A DNA stretch of 64,000 nucleotides from Lumbricus rubellus (GCA_945859605.1 OX243811.1:59558044-59622043), one strand, 5' to 3'; counted from the first letter of the stretch, positions 46,601 through 57,320 are shown. Notes: generated by a model not told the origin, from the letters alone. Numbers and translations are program-made.

Positions 46601-49321
46601 TGTTACGAACTACTGGAAAGTTCATTTTTATTTATATATAGATGTGAATGTTATATTATGTTATGCTATGCTATGGCATGCTATGATATGCTATGTTAGG
46701 CTACGCTATGCTATACTATATTGTACTATAATTACATTATATTATAATATTATATTGTATTATATTAGCCTATAAGGGCGTGTGTGATTATAATGCTATT
46801 TATAGATTAGACACAGCTCCCATTTTCCACACACAAACCACAATAGTGTGTTTTATTTCCGTTCATTATTTTCACAGATATCTTCCGTGTTCGGTTGACG
46901 ATGATCTGCGTCCAGTTGATGCTGTCGGTGTAACATAGTTTGCGATTGAACCGAATAGTGATCGCTCCGTCATCGATCGTCTCCAGTGACACTAAACCCA
47001 GTCGCTCCAGATGATTGTTCATATCGATTACTACGTTGCCCCTGGAGATCTCCTTCAGAGATGTTAATCCCAACTCGACGAGTCCCGTAGACGTAATGTC
47101 GACAGCCTCCTCGAATCTGGTTGAACCGTAGGAGCTGAAAGCAAGGATTCAGAAAGATGACAACGACAACGAACAAAAACCTGGGCAAGGGAACCTCCAC
47201 AACACACCGATTATATGAAACTGAACTCGAAGCCTAATGTTCTTCTATACGCATTTGTTTCTACACTACATTGCAGCCAACCAGTCAGATGCAATCTCAT
47301 TTACGATTTCAATGTTCCTGAAACTTATGATCTGGGATTGAAATCCAATATGACTTGGCCTGCCACCAATTTAGTGAAGAATCTCAAATATGGCCTACAC
47401 CGCTTCCTAAGATTAATTGGAGAGAATCAGGAAAAAGCGACTGAATTGGACGGGACGCGTGCTACGAATGGACGAGTCCCGAGGATTATAGAGATCAAAC
47501 CAAGCAGTGAATGGGTTCTCGAGGGGAAACGTGAGCGAGGAAGACAACTAAAGAACTGGAAGGAGACCACACGAGATAATCCACATTGTCTGGAGATGAC
47601 GTGGGTGGACAATGAACAGAGGAGAATGGAGAAGCTGCGTTGCCCAATGTGCAATCCTGGACGGTAAGGACTAAGGTCTAAGGTAAAGTCTTAATATTAA
47701 GCACTTAGTCGTTAACACATGATGCCATGCCGACCCAATCTCTTATGGCAAAGAAGAAGCAACCGAAAAGACAAAGTAGTAAAAACTTACTCTGTTAATA
47801 GTGTTCTGCCGCTCACAACTTTTAGATTTCTTAAAAAGAAAAGCGTGTCGATATCTGGATGAATTCCATGAACCATCAAGTAACCTGTGATCTCCTCCAC
47901 GCTCCCAAATACGTCCAGATCAGATATGTCGGTAATAGAATTTCTTCAAACAAGCAAACAGGCATAAACATTAAACAGATGATAATACGTAATGTTAGAT
48001 GATAATAATTATCTGATGTGGCGAAGATGAACGTTGATTAGAATCAGAGTTAGGCGTGCCTGTTCGTAATTAATCGACAATATCGAAACAGTGTCTAAAT
48101 GTCATGTAGGCTAGATCTATTACCTTATGGTAGGCCAATACCAAAGATGCAGAAGAAAGATCAGCTTCTTACTACAGATCTACATGTAAGGTGAGCATAC
48201 GTTAGAGCTGGGTGAAAGCATCGTTCAAGACGAAGAAATAAACATGTCAAGTAGACTAATAATAGTCTAATAATAACATGTTACCGGTACTACCTCTATT
48301 TTACAATATCACTACCCGACAGGATTGTGATTAAATCTATGCATAGGAGTCTCAACAGCCACGTTCAAAGCCCCGTCATTTTGACAAAAGCACGCCGACA
48401 AAAAACGCGCCGATAAAAGCGCGAACCGTCAAATGCGCGTGGGACAAAAGGCGTGCCGACAATAGCGCACATTCATCAAGACATTTACTGACATAGACGA
48501 GCACAAAAATGAAGAAACTTATGATCAATGTCTGTTGAGTTGACTTCTTTCAAACTGAAATGTTATGGACAAAAAGGTGGAAAGAAGGCGAGCACTGGTA
48601 GGCTACCTTTGAACCAATAGAGGTGGCCCAGGTGGGAAATGCTTTGAGAGTCTCCTGAACCACCGTAAACCCTGTTATGTTATGTTATGTTATGTTATGC
48701 TATGGTAGGCTACAATATAGGTTACAAGTATGCGTTGGCACTGCTTTCAATTTTTCTAGTTGAAAGGATAGTACAGCCTTTTGGTCATTGCCGTGCGCCT
48801 TCGTCGGCACGCATTTGACGTGCATATTTTGCAGCGCGCTAATTTCCGCGCACTTTGTCGATGCGCTTTTGTCAGCGAGCTCTAGTTGGCGCACTTTTGT
48901 CCTGCGCTAATGACGGGTCATCATAGATGTAAAAGACATCAAGCACATGTTGTGTCATGTACCGTTGAAACATTTGCACACAGTAAATAAACAAGAACCA
49001 GTTACTGAACCTAATAATTATTATTGTATATAAACATTGCATCACACGAATATTGAAGAGAAGAGTAACCGGTAAAAATCTGTAACTCTACCGGCCAGAT
49101 GATGAGCTGCCTGATAGAAACTCTAGATTTCCATCGATGATCTGACATCCGGTGAAGTTTTTGACATTGGTTCTATCGACGCTGCCGCCAGGACAAGCTG
49201 AATCCAAAGATTTAGAGTTGTCATCATCCACGTTGTCATCATCATTCTCATTCTCATCATCATCATCATCATAATCATCTCCACCACCACCACCACCACC
49301 ACCCCCACCACCACCACCACC

Positions 49322-49374
<53 letters not shown>

Positions 49375-52300
49375 TATCATCACTCTGTCAGCATATTAAT
49401 AAAATAATTCATTATGTCTTGTTATTTTTGCTGTTCAACTACGACATTCTAAGGTGACCAATTTCGTATAAAGATATTCGGAAAGTTACATGTACAAGGT
49501 TTATGGCAGAAAACTGGGTTAGTCTGCTAACAGGCGGGCTGTTATTTTTCCCGATAGAACTACGCAACCATTGCCTTTGAAGGTAGGTTATACAGCGAAA
49601 AAATTCTGCAACCGTTCAAAATTTAAGATGGTTTTTAATTGAATCTTTGGTGATCGCTCAGTCGAATAAGAAACTTACTCTTGGGACAAATTCCATTGTT
49701 GCACGGTTTACACTTTCTATTCTTCACACGCAGATGTCCCACTGAACATCTGGCAACACAAATTCCCCTTTCAACGAGCATGTGACCTACAGAGAAGATG
49801 AGGACATAATACATTGATATCCATAATACGAATTATGGGAGTAAACTTCGTGCAAACAATTATTATTTCAACAACAAAATGAAATATACACATGTAGACT
49901 AAACCACTGGTTGCCATCACACGGGATATACTTAAATGTAGCACTTATATTCTTATAATTGTGTAACAGACTGACAGCCATAGAGTTTATCTATAAAGTA
50001 CATGTAGACTATAATTTTATAATAGTAACCTGGGCATTCCTTGATACAGTTGGCTCCATAGGTGAATCGGACGTCAGGATTTGGTTCAAGCTCCAGCGTT
50101 GTTGTGTTGTGAATCATTTCATCAGGACATCGGTCAACACAGACTCCGTCGTTATCAAAATGACGACACGCCTACAGTCAACATAGCCACATCTTAGAAA
50201 TTCACAACGGACAATTTCAATTACTCTACGTATTTTAAATCCGGCATTTAAATTTGCCTTTATTTAATGTGTAGACTTTGTAGTTTGTTTGTAGGCCTTT
50301 GTGCACTGTTATAGCACCCCTTCAAACTCACTACTCAGAGGCGCTCCAGACTGCAGCACGGACACTGCATCGGAGTTGACCTGCCTCGACCTATTGTGGC
50401 GCCGCCACTGCTTGTTAGTCAGAATTGCAAAGATTTCGCACGATTTTCGCAAGTCAGAATGTAGAGTTGTAGACATCAATGTCTTATCTGAAATACAACT
50501 TACCCAGCAGTCTAATCTATCGTGACCACATCCTCCAGCGCATTGGTCACTGCAGCACTGGTCTGGACCGGGTCCAAAACATCGCCACTCACAGTTGCTA
50601 TTGCACAGACCATTTGTTACTGAAATAATAGTACATTCTATTGTAATTTAATTAACTAATACTCTGAGGCATTGCTGTGCATGGAAAACCCTGGTTTGCT
50701 TCGTAAGTAATCAAAGCCCTAGAAATAGCGATTTATGTCGTATCATGGTTATGGTAAACGAGTAATCGAGTTTTCTCAAAAGGTAGCCAGAAAGAGTTCT
50801 TTTTAAATTCTTAGTATAGGCCCTGTAATTTGCGACAATTATATTAGGCTACACAGCAAAAGCGCCCTATAAATTGGAGGATACGACTGTAACAACGACA
50901 ATGAATGGAGATACTATGTCGCACTAACCTACATGTACTTATTTGATAGCTTCATATTCAAAACAGAAAAATAAAGGAAAAGATGCCTCAAGATAGGCCT
51001 TTTACGGCTATAATTGACAAGAAGTAATAGACAGTCCGAGACACATAGAAACATAGACAGACACGCAAACGAACTTGGAGACATAAAGAGATACACACAT
51101 GTATTATAATACTTGTATAGCCTACTGTATAGCTACTGATTCATGTGAACCATAATTACTTTTCTGGCATTTGTCTGGTCCTGGCCCCCAGCAGTGGGCT
51201 ACGCCGTTGAAAGAGCAGTTGGTGTGACATTCTTCGCCTTAAACAAAGACAGTAGAACTTTTAAAGGATCGAAACCTTTGCATTACACTGGAGTGTTATA
51301 AATAGAGATCGTAGGGATCCGTAGCCCTATCACCTGACACTATTTTAAACTTATTTTTAGGCTCATCTGACTAATTCTCTATCAGTATTTAATCACTACC
51401 GTCTCCAATGTTGGAATGTTTACCAATTATGAGCTGCCGCTTAATGCGGCTAATCAAGTCAGTTAGCAGGATTTCTACAATGTAAATCAAGTTTCTGTTT
51501 TACCGCCTGTTAACTTCCATAATTATTAGACTATTATGGTCTAGTTCATGAGCACTTGAAATCCCCACAAAGAGATTTAAAGTAGCGCCTGATCGGCATT
51601 AGCGGCAGCTTATCAGCAATACTCTCAGTGCTCAGATGCTAAACCAAAATCGGTTAATAAAGTCTAACATACAGGGTCGACGATAAATTGCTCTTGAAAA
51701 AGGTGTGAGCTGCACTCTGGATGCGTTTCCACGTATGTCCGTCCAGTTTATTGTCTCTACATGGCAGAGTAAGTTGTTATTTTCAATCAACACGTTTCCG
51801 TCGAGTATCTCTGCAACAATAACATACACATTACACAATGTTACACATGTAGCCTATGCTTGTATGTATGTGCACTTGTTATAGCGCAACTTTAAGGTAT
51901 CTACTGAAAAGCGTTTCCGACTACAGCGCGGATTGTGTGGGCCGAGGGGTTGGATGGGCCGTAGTGGGGCGGTGTGCAGAGTACTGTAACAGGGGTGGAT
52001 TGGGGTCAGGTTTGGGCCGGTATGGGTGGACGGAGTGGAGAGGGCTGAATGGGCGGGGTCAGACGTGGCGGGAACAAGAACTCCCACTCCGCCTGGGAAA
52101 CGCTGGGTACCCCATCTAGTCTTAATAAGCGACACATAATTAATTATCAAAGACTCGAGTGGTTTTTAAGACAAAAATTGCAGCGCTTGTCAGAAAACTC
52201 CAACGCGTCACAGCGACGTAATTCACTAAGAACCAAACGTTTTCTTGCCTGCAGTGTAAGAGCTCCGCTGATCCAATGTAGATACAAACTGCATGATTAT

Positions 52301-55300
52301 TGAATTATAAACATGTAGCCTACTTATGTGTATGTGTGTGTGTGTGTGTTGTGTGTGTGTTAGGTTTGAGTCAAAGTACTTCGTCCTATAACTTTAGCCT
52401 ATAAGTGCGCGCAACTTTTATAGCTGAAATAAATGAAGATCGATGGACATTGGACCGCCTTATACCTTGTAGAGACGTGAGGTGCAATTCCTTGAGACCA
52501 ACGGTCGCTGAATTCGGCTTTCTGTTCGTCGAAATGTACAGACTGTAGCCGACTTTCGATCTCGATGGGTAGTAGAGGGACCGACCGCGAATCAGTCGGA
52601 GATTCTTCAGCGGAAGAAAGTCGAAGTAATTGCCTTCTATCAAGACGTAGCCACTCACATCTCGGATGCTTTCCAAGAAAGACATATCGTAGCTGGAAGT
52701 TCCGTCTAGAAATACGATTTCGAGGTTCTCCAGGACGTTAGTGCAGTTAGTGTACATGGAAACGTAGGAACGGTATCGATCCCATGGATGACCAGTATTC
52801 TTGTGGCTCAGAGAACTGTTCGATCCAAAGCATACTGCATATGAGAAAAAACACCACATGATATTATTCACAATTGTATAGCATTGTAGTAGGTCCATGT
52901 ACAGACCAGTGTTGTACAGTAACGAAGTAAAAGTAACGCGTTACTGTACTTAAGTAAAAGTTTGAGTAGGCCTACTTTCACATGTAACGAAGTATCGAAA
53001 AAATGAAATACTTTTACTTTCAACGAAGTAACATTTTACCCATATTTCAGTACTTTTACTTCGTTACAATTTATGCGACACTCGTTACAATGTTCGTTAC
53101 TTCAAAGCGCTAATTAACATTTCGTTTCGCTAAGCTAAGATAGCTTATTTAAATTTGCATGCCTAAAAATAGATTTTCGATGGGTGGTGCACGCTGGATG
53201 CACTGCCATTTCTACAGCAGAACGACTCTTCAGCTGTGCATTGTGCTAACAATGAATAGGAAGCGTGCGTACTAGACTCAATGATAAGTTCCATTTCGAG
53301 AATTTAGTATTTTTGAAGGTTTTTAATCGATTGAGTTAAGCTTATAGAAAGACTCGGTACTTTTACTTTTTACTTTAAAAGCATTATTTGAAGGGGCTAC
53401 TTTTTACTTTTACTTAAGTAAAAATTTTGATGAGTACTTTTACTTTTACTTAAGTAATTAAAATCCATTTTACTTTTACTTTTACTTAAGTACATTTTCC
53501 CGATACTTTCAACAACACTGGTACAGACTGACATGTTTACTTACTTGACCTCGCAAAGCATCACAAACCGTTAACTTCAAATCGCTTCCTGAGATGTGCA
53601 TAGATTCCAGCAGCCTACGTCTGCAAGTGGCTGCGACAGTTCTGTTTCTTTTGAGAGATAGACCAGTTCAAATCCTTTGGATTGGAAAGAAGCAATAATT
53701 AATAAGGGTAAGCTTAAGCTTAAGCTTATATCCATGACCGACCAATAGCCTAACGGTGTCTTGAGCTTTTCTGACCGATGACCATGACTGCTCTTTAGGC
53801 CGAAGTATAATGGGTATGAGCCTATGACATCTCTTTGTAATAGCCAGAGAATGATGATAGAAATTCGTCTAAGCTATAAAGTGGAGCTGATGCAACAAAA
53901 CTGGGTTGGGCAGGCGAAATGAAAAGCGAACTTAGTGCACGGCAGGAATAAACACCATGCAGCATACCCTTTTTGATGCTGAACCACTCTGAGCCACGCA
54001 AAACATGGCACATGCATTATTATGTATACATGCTATCATACATTATTTACATGTATTATACATTAGAGGTCTATAGTAAATTCATAATAAATTTCAACAC
54101 AGTTAATGATTGACCACCAATAAACTTTGTCATTACTTTTGAGTTGTAGGAATACTGTCAAGAATTATTGCTTCTGCGGCCCGAGGTGTAAAAATGTCGG
54201 ACAGTACTGAGGTAGATGATATTCAAGCCTTGGTACATGATTCTCCAACTAATCAACTCTCGCAGGTTTTCTCTCTTGATTCACTTGAACATCACTTCAT
54301 TTTGGACGTCATCAAACTGATCAAACCAACTTCGTCTCTGTTCAACTACGACACAATTTATAGCACTCGGTTTTCTTACTTTTCCACTTATATGGCCAAA
54401 GTCGTACAATGGCTCTCTGTCCCATCTCGTATCCAATATAAGATCATGCTCATGGTCTCCAAGGCCCAACTTGGTCTTGTCCTCAAATATTATCTCTCCA
54501 ACTTTATGCGTAAGTCTCTCTCAGCGACATCTGTTCGCCTCTTGCGATTTTCGGTGCGCCTTCACTAAGATCCTGACATTTGCTGCAATAAGTCCCTCCA
54601 CGTGGAATGACCTTTCCCGCTCATTTACGGACTAAACTCGTATCCCTGCATCCTATTGCTCTCAAAACGTTTGTTCCACTCCCAGACTTTCTGTGCTCAA
54701 TAGTCTATATGCTGCGAGAGGCGCTCGATCTATAATAGATCTAAATAATTATTGGATACGTCAAGAAGTACGATACGATAGATGTCTCAGCTTCATCTCT
54801 AATGAGTCGTTTACTCCGGAGGGGTCAGACCCAAAGGTGAATTTTATAAGTTATGACACGTTTACTTAGAACTCTTCGACATGTTGTTAGTTATTCTTGT
54901 ACATATGAATGATTCGATAAACTACCGTACTCTAAAACTATAACTTAAACTGGCATACATACATGTGCATATAATTATGCACACGTACAATCGTACATAG
55001 GTTAAATGCATTAAATTATAGGACTGCCAATTTTTTTATCTTGTCATTCTGCGGTGTCCACATAGGCCTAGTCACTCAATAATCAATAATTACCCTCTCG
55101 ACGTAATTGCAAGTAGCGTCAGTTTAATGCAGGATACATTCAACTGAAATGGTCGTTAATATTGATAACAGGCAAACCGTCTAAAAGCAAACAGCCCCTA
55201 TAGGCTAATTAAATGGCTTATCTAGTCTAGTTAAGAGTGACACTTAGTAAAGTGGATAATTACACCAGGTTCTTGGACAGTCTGGTATCAAGAGATAACA

Positions 55301-56928
55301 ATCTGTAAATTCGCTGATAAATGACACCATTATTATATGACTGCATATACTAGCCTATTATCGACCAAAAATATAATGATAGATGTGGACTTATAGTTGG
55401 TAAGCCTTCCTTCTGTCATGCAAGTCTTAGAACCTATTTATCATCTCGTGGCTTTGCAAACTCTATGGTGGAAAGAGGAGTGGGACTTGGCATGGCGACC
55501 TTGCGGGTGGTTAGGATGTTATGCCCTCCATCACAATTTCAAAAACGTAAACGCCAGAATTCATAATAATGAAACGAAATGATTCTAAAAAATTAGCCGA
55601 TGGTCCAACAGATCCCTCTAATCAACTTGTCAGTTGAATAAATAAACAAACCAGATCCACGTAGGCCTAAATGTTTTTGTTTGCAGCTACTTAACAAGTC
55701 AGCATCATAAAATTTATTATAGAGGCCTGTAATATTATTACCATAAGCGAAATTTGCTCTGGAGCCGGTTGTAACCAGCGCCCACTGCACATTAGCAGCA
55801 ACTCTGCCTATTCTCTCCGTTCTTTCTGGTAGGCTAACGGGACTTGGAATGTACATGTACGTACTGGCCATAAACCACTGGACAGGGCTGGCTGATGCAG
55901 GTTAGCGCTCGCAAATAAGCTGGTGCCTCTAGCTTTGTTTTTAGAGCAACCTTTTGCAAATTGTACGATTACAATGAAAGATCTTTGTAAATAGTCTTGA
56001 ACAGGCGCTATATGTAAACATCTAAAACAAGTGATTGAATAAACCGACAAACGCATGCATGTTTGTATGAGCAAAAAATTATTTTCTCCAGCATAGGCTT
56101 AAAGGTGGACTTAAAAATTAATGATCAAAACGAGGTAGGCCTAAGCGACAAATTTGAAACTTAATTTCTCTGTAGGTATGCATCTTTTATGATTCTGAGT
56201 TTTTAGTATTAGGCCTATCTGTGACAACGCTCTCTAGACCTAGCCTACATGCAATATAAATAATAATTAATGGTTGTCATGTAGGCCTAGCCTCCGTTCT
56301 TTAGAATAATTAACGCTCTTGCCAAAAAGAGTGCTGGTGTCACGAAATAGAGTATTCCCCGTATTAATAGTATTCCCCCAAATGAGGAAAAGTCGAAAAA
56401 AACACTTTCGCGTGCGTTTATTTTTGCAAATTTATTTTAATCTGCTTTTTTTTAACAATGACACTAACAGGTATGTTTATTCCTACTAGATAATTTGTTT
56501 TGCGTTAGTTGTACAGCACTTAAAACATTTAAAACACTTAAAAACACTCGGAGACACTAAATAAATTCGAGTTGCCTTTCTCTGAGCATTGCTCACTTAA
56601 AACAATTAGAGTCACTTTAAATTTTGATTAGAGTATAATTTTTTTAATTATACACATTTTTCAACAAATGGGATAGAATTATTTATCCCCCGGATAGTCT
56701 AGACCGGTTAATTCTATCCGGGAGGATAGATTAATTCACCCCCCCCCCCGGATAGCTTTTAGGGGGGATAATCCTTTTCGTGTCACTGGTACTGTTTAAA
56801 CGTTTGGAGCTTAGCAATAGAGTCTGCTTACCTTTTGAAGCGGCGTTGACGAGAAGTGGTCCAGCCTGGTGAAAGGTTATTAAAGTAATGGCCAGTAAGC
56901 AAAATGGAAGCGAGGCTTTCTTTCCCAT
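38837..56928 (-). CDS. Gene B: kinase-less EGF-receptor-family receptor (16 coding exons)
   Basis: Paralogue of gene A, predicted at 1189 residues if both exon-12 copies are used, 1099 with only 12a, 1086 with only 12b. Exons on the minus strand: 56928-56832, 52834-52466, 51810-51673, 51237-51160, 50619-50504, 50171-50030, 49786-49679, 49197-49092, 47943-47791, 47134-46839, 43972-43761, 43086-42778 (12a), 42430-42161 (12b), 41621-41453, 41010-40909, 39741-38837; 3570 nt in phase. Exons 2 to 7 have exactly the same lengths as in gene A (369, 138, 78, 116, 142, 108 nt). Layout is signal peptide, L1, Cys-rich II, L2, Cys-rich IV, stalk, transmembrane helix, tail of about 300 residues. No kinase motifs follow the helix. 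The tail has more tyrosine repeats than A. Role inferred: ligand-binding receptor acting through SH2 adaptors or heterodimerisation. Confidence 0.85.
39742..40908 (-). other. Gene B intron between transmembrane and tail exons
   Basis: No additional exon with kinase motifs was seen; sequence near the tail exon resembles the matching intron of gene A (shared AAGGGCGGATCC). Confidence 0.5.
40909..41010 (-). CDS. Gene B exon 14: transmembrane helix
   Basis: Encodes VVASLSLAAVMLIVLVLMAI then MCRYFYIRRKRIS: a clear membrane span with basic stop-transfer. 102 nt; acceptor TTTTTAG, donor GTTTGC. Confidence 0.9.
41453..41621 (-). CDS. Gene B exon 13: extracellular stalk
   Basis: Encodes DVCEEKVTFQENTF and a Ser/Thr-rich linker ending PHSNYW before the membrane. 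169 nt, phases 0 and 1, donor GTAAGT. Longer than in gene A and little conserved. Confidence 0.78.
42161..42430 (-). CDS. Gene B exon 12b: tandem duplicate of exon 12
   Basis: Close duplicate of 12a with intact splice sites (acceptor GTCATAG, donor GTAAAT) and open frame, 270 nt. It lacks 39 nt near the start that in 12a encode SSDCQVCRNVRDG, so it loses two cysteines. Symmetric phase 0 means it can be added, skipped or used instead of 12a without a frameshift. Flanking intron sequence is also similar to that beside 12a, as expected for a recent local duplication. Confidence 0.8.
42558..42660. repeat. (GAT)n microsatellite between exons 12a and 12b
   Basis: GATGAT/GACGAC repeats in the intron separating the duplicated exons. 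Confidence 0.85.
42778..43086 (-). CDS. Gene B exon 12a: domain IV, second half
   Basis: Encodes SSDCQVCRNVRDGPYCRSKC, CEPCFEDCKDGCTGPG, GCNSCHLVLVQKDKKPVC and VETQNGTQKVRA. 309 nt with both ends on codon boundaries, equivalent to gene A exon 12. Confidence 0.88.
43455..43655. repeat. (CAT/TTA)n microsatellite
   Basis: Long run of CAT units with TTA blocks, in gene B intron 11. Confidence 0.9.
43761..43972 (-). CDS. Gene B exon 11: Cys-rich domain IV, first half
   Basis: Encodes VCSSQCTSDGCWGPTNEDC, AGYRFGLTCVESC and QCQRCHEECFDSCDGG. Acceptor TTTACAG, donor GTGAAT on a codon boundary; 212 nt. Confidence 0.88.
44572..44788 (-). mobile_element. tRNA-headed SINE, family 1
   Basis: Inverted copy of the 14701 SINE: GTGCACTTGTTATAGCGCCC at its 3' end, GGATTCGAACC as complement of the B box. 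In gene B intron 10. Confidence 0.75.
45740..46645 (+). repeat. Pair of direct repeats around a C/T-rich tract
   Basis: Segments of about 240 bases (about 45740-45980 and 46403-46640) share GAAATCTGGCA, GAATTxxAAATGGCGG, GGAATGGAAGG, TTTTCAAAACAATC and TTCATTTTTATTTA. Between them is a 230-base (CCTCCCC)n tract and ACTAGCTGAACCCGGCCACG. The layout recalls Penelope-like element repeats, but no RT was seen. Confidence 0.5.
46018..46255. repeat. Polypyrimidine CCCCTCC tract
   Basis: About 235 bases of nearly pure C and T on the plus strand. Confidence 0.9.
46839..47134 (-). CDS. Gene B exon 10: end of L2 with an additional rung
   Basis: Two rungs in a row (VELGLTSLKEISRG and LERLGLVSLETIDDG), then KLCYTDSINW. 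Donor GTTTGT after 46839 chosen by phase; the frame stays open to a stop a little further on. 296 nt. Confidence 0.85.
47430..47667 (+). mobile_element. RTE/L1-like LINE fragment
   Basis: Reads GKRERGRQLKNWKETTRDN, MTWVDNEQRRMEKLRCPMC: the C-terminal signature of RTE/L1-type RT proteins (GKRxRGRPxxxW...W...LCP). Intron between gene B exons 9 and 10. Confidence 0.7.
47791..47943 (-). CDS. Gene B exon 9: L2
   Basis: Encodes DLDVFGSVEEITGYLMVHG and LFFLRNLKVVSGRT. Acceptor TTTGAAG, donor GTAAGT; 153 nt. Confidence 0.88.
48369..48920. mobile_element. Foldback element with GACAAAAGCGCG repeats
   Basis: Left arm of CCGACAAAAxGCGCG units (48369-48480), right arm of inverted CGCGCxTTTTGTC units (48790-48920). 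Outer ends CCCCGTCAT and ATGACGGG. No clear target duplication. Confidence 0.6.
49092..49197 (-). CDS. Gene B exon 8: start of L2
   Basis: Encodes VKNFTGCQIIDGNLEFL followed by a serine-rich loop. Acceptor ATTCAG, donor GTAGAG; 106 nt, phase 2 at both ends. Confidence 0.85.
49230..49385. repeat. (CAT)n/(CAC)n microsatellite
   Basis: CAT blocks around a CACCAC core, close upstream of gene B exon 8. Confidence 0.95.
49679..49786 (-). CDS. Gene B exon 7: end of domain II
   Basis: Encodes GHMLVERGICVARCSVGH, then KCKPCNNGICPK. Acceptor CTGTAG, donor GTAAGT; 108 nt. Confidence 0.88.
50030..50171 (-). CDS. Gene B exon 6: domain II with dimerisation arm
   Basis: Encodes ACRHFDNDGVCVDRCP, arm loop MIHNTTTLELEPNPDVRFTY and GANCIKECP. 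Acceptor ACTGTAG, donor GTTACT; 142 nt. The arm sequence differs from gene A although the flanks are conserved. Confidence 0.9.
50299..50376 (-). repeat. SINE family 1 fragment
   Basis: GTTATAGCACCCCTTCAAAC, CTACTCAGAGGCGCTCC and CACTGCATCGGAGTT match the family 3' half. A further fragment lies at 51867-51940. Confidence 0.65.
50504..50619 (-). CDS. Gene B exon 5: Cys-rich domain II
   Basis: Encodes LCNSNCEWRCFGPGPDQCC and SDQCAGGCGHDRLDCW. 116 nt, ending on a codon boundary; donor GTAAGT. Confidence 0.9.
51160..51237 (-). CDS. Gene B exon 4: start of Cys-rich domain II
   Basis: Encodes EECHTNCSFNGVAHCWGPG then PDKCQK. 78 nt, identical length and phase to gene A exon 4. Donor GTAATT. Confidence 0.9.
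51673..51810 (-). CDS. Gene B exon 3: end of L1
   Basis: Encodes EILDGNVLIENNNLLCHVET and INWTDIRG. Donor GTATGT chosen inside a longer open frame because it leaves one base, as exon 4 requires. 138 nt. Confidence 0.9.
52466..52834 (-). CDS. Gene B exon 2: receptor L1 domain
   Basis: Encodes NCTNVLENLEIVFLDG, YDMSFLESIRDVSGYVLI, LPLKNLRLIRG and VGLKELHLTSLQ. Acceptor ATATGCAG, donor GTATAA. Same 369 nt length as gene A exon 2. A non-autonomous transposon (52907-53520) sits 72 bases upstream in intron 1. Confidence 0.9.
52907..53520. mobile_element. hAT-type element with KAAGTA-rich arms
   Basis: Ends CAGTGTTG and CAACACTG with extended AGTAAAAGTAACG-type inverted arms; perfect 8-bp duplication GTACAGAC (52899-52906, 53521-53528). 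In gene B intron 1. Confidence 0.85.
54190..54690 (+). mobile_element. LINE RT remnant
   Basis: Reads WLSVPSRIQYKIMLMVSKAQ then LGLVLKYYLSNFMRK, then a shifted frame with WNDLSRSFTD; CR1/L2 ORF2 C-terminus. In gene B intron 1. Confidence 0.7.
55000..56825 (-). other. Gene B intron 1, 5' part
   Basis: No genes recognised. A small palindromic cluster of GGATAGAxTTA and CCCCCCGG motifs lies at 56670-56765 close to exon 1. Confidence 0.35.
56832..56928 (-). CDS. Gene B exon 1: start and signal peptide
   Basis: ATG at 56928; 32 codons with lysines at 3 and 4, a hydrophobic core (LPFCLLAITLI) and a small-residue cleavage region (VNAAS). Donor GTAAGC after 56832, phase 1, matching exon 2. Confidence 0.75.
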
Positions 56929-57198
56929 GCCGCAAATCAGCTAACTATTATACGACTCCCTCGTGGTTTAAGGTAGGCCTACAGTCAATTCCACTGATAC
57001 ACACAAGTCATACTCAAACGCGACTTCAAACGCAGGCTCTTGCAATCACGTTTTGTTATGACGGAAAGTAGGCCTACCGATAGGCTAAATGCATAAGTCA
57101 CGCGTTCATTTAGAATTTCAGATGAAACGATCAGAAGCGATTTCAGAAGCGACAAGACGATGTCAGAGTTTAAGCTAAATTGCTAGTCCTACATGTAG

Positions 57199-57210
57199 GT
57201 TATATAAACG
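57199..57210 (-). promoter_or_regulatory. Possible TATA-like element upstream of gene B
   Basis: Minus strand GTTTATATAACC, about 270 nt upstream of the gene B ATG. The corresponding place upstream of gene A (33619-33628) reads GGATATAACC, within flanks that are similar between the genes (both share AACTCTGACATC nearby). Weak evidence. Confidence 0.25.
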
Positions 57211-57239
57211 GGAACAGCAGCGCAGATGTTGAATAATGA

Positions 57240-57320
57240 GGTTGTTCTCTGCCTCCGACACTACTCATCATAGATATGAAACAGTGTCGTTAAGCCCTGA
57301 ACTCTTCTTCTTCTTCTTCT
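57240..57320 (+). repeat. SINE family 2 3' fragment
   Basis: CTGCCTCCGACACTACTCATC and AACAGTGTCGTTAAGCCC match the 21396 SINE; ends in a (TTC)n run. Confidence 0.7.
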
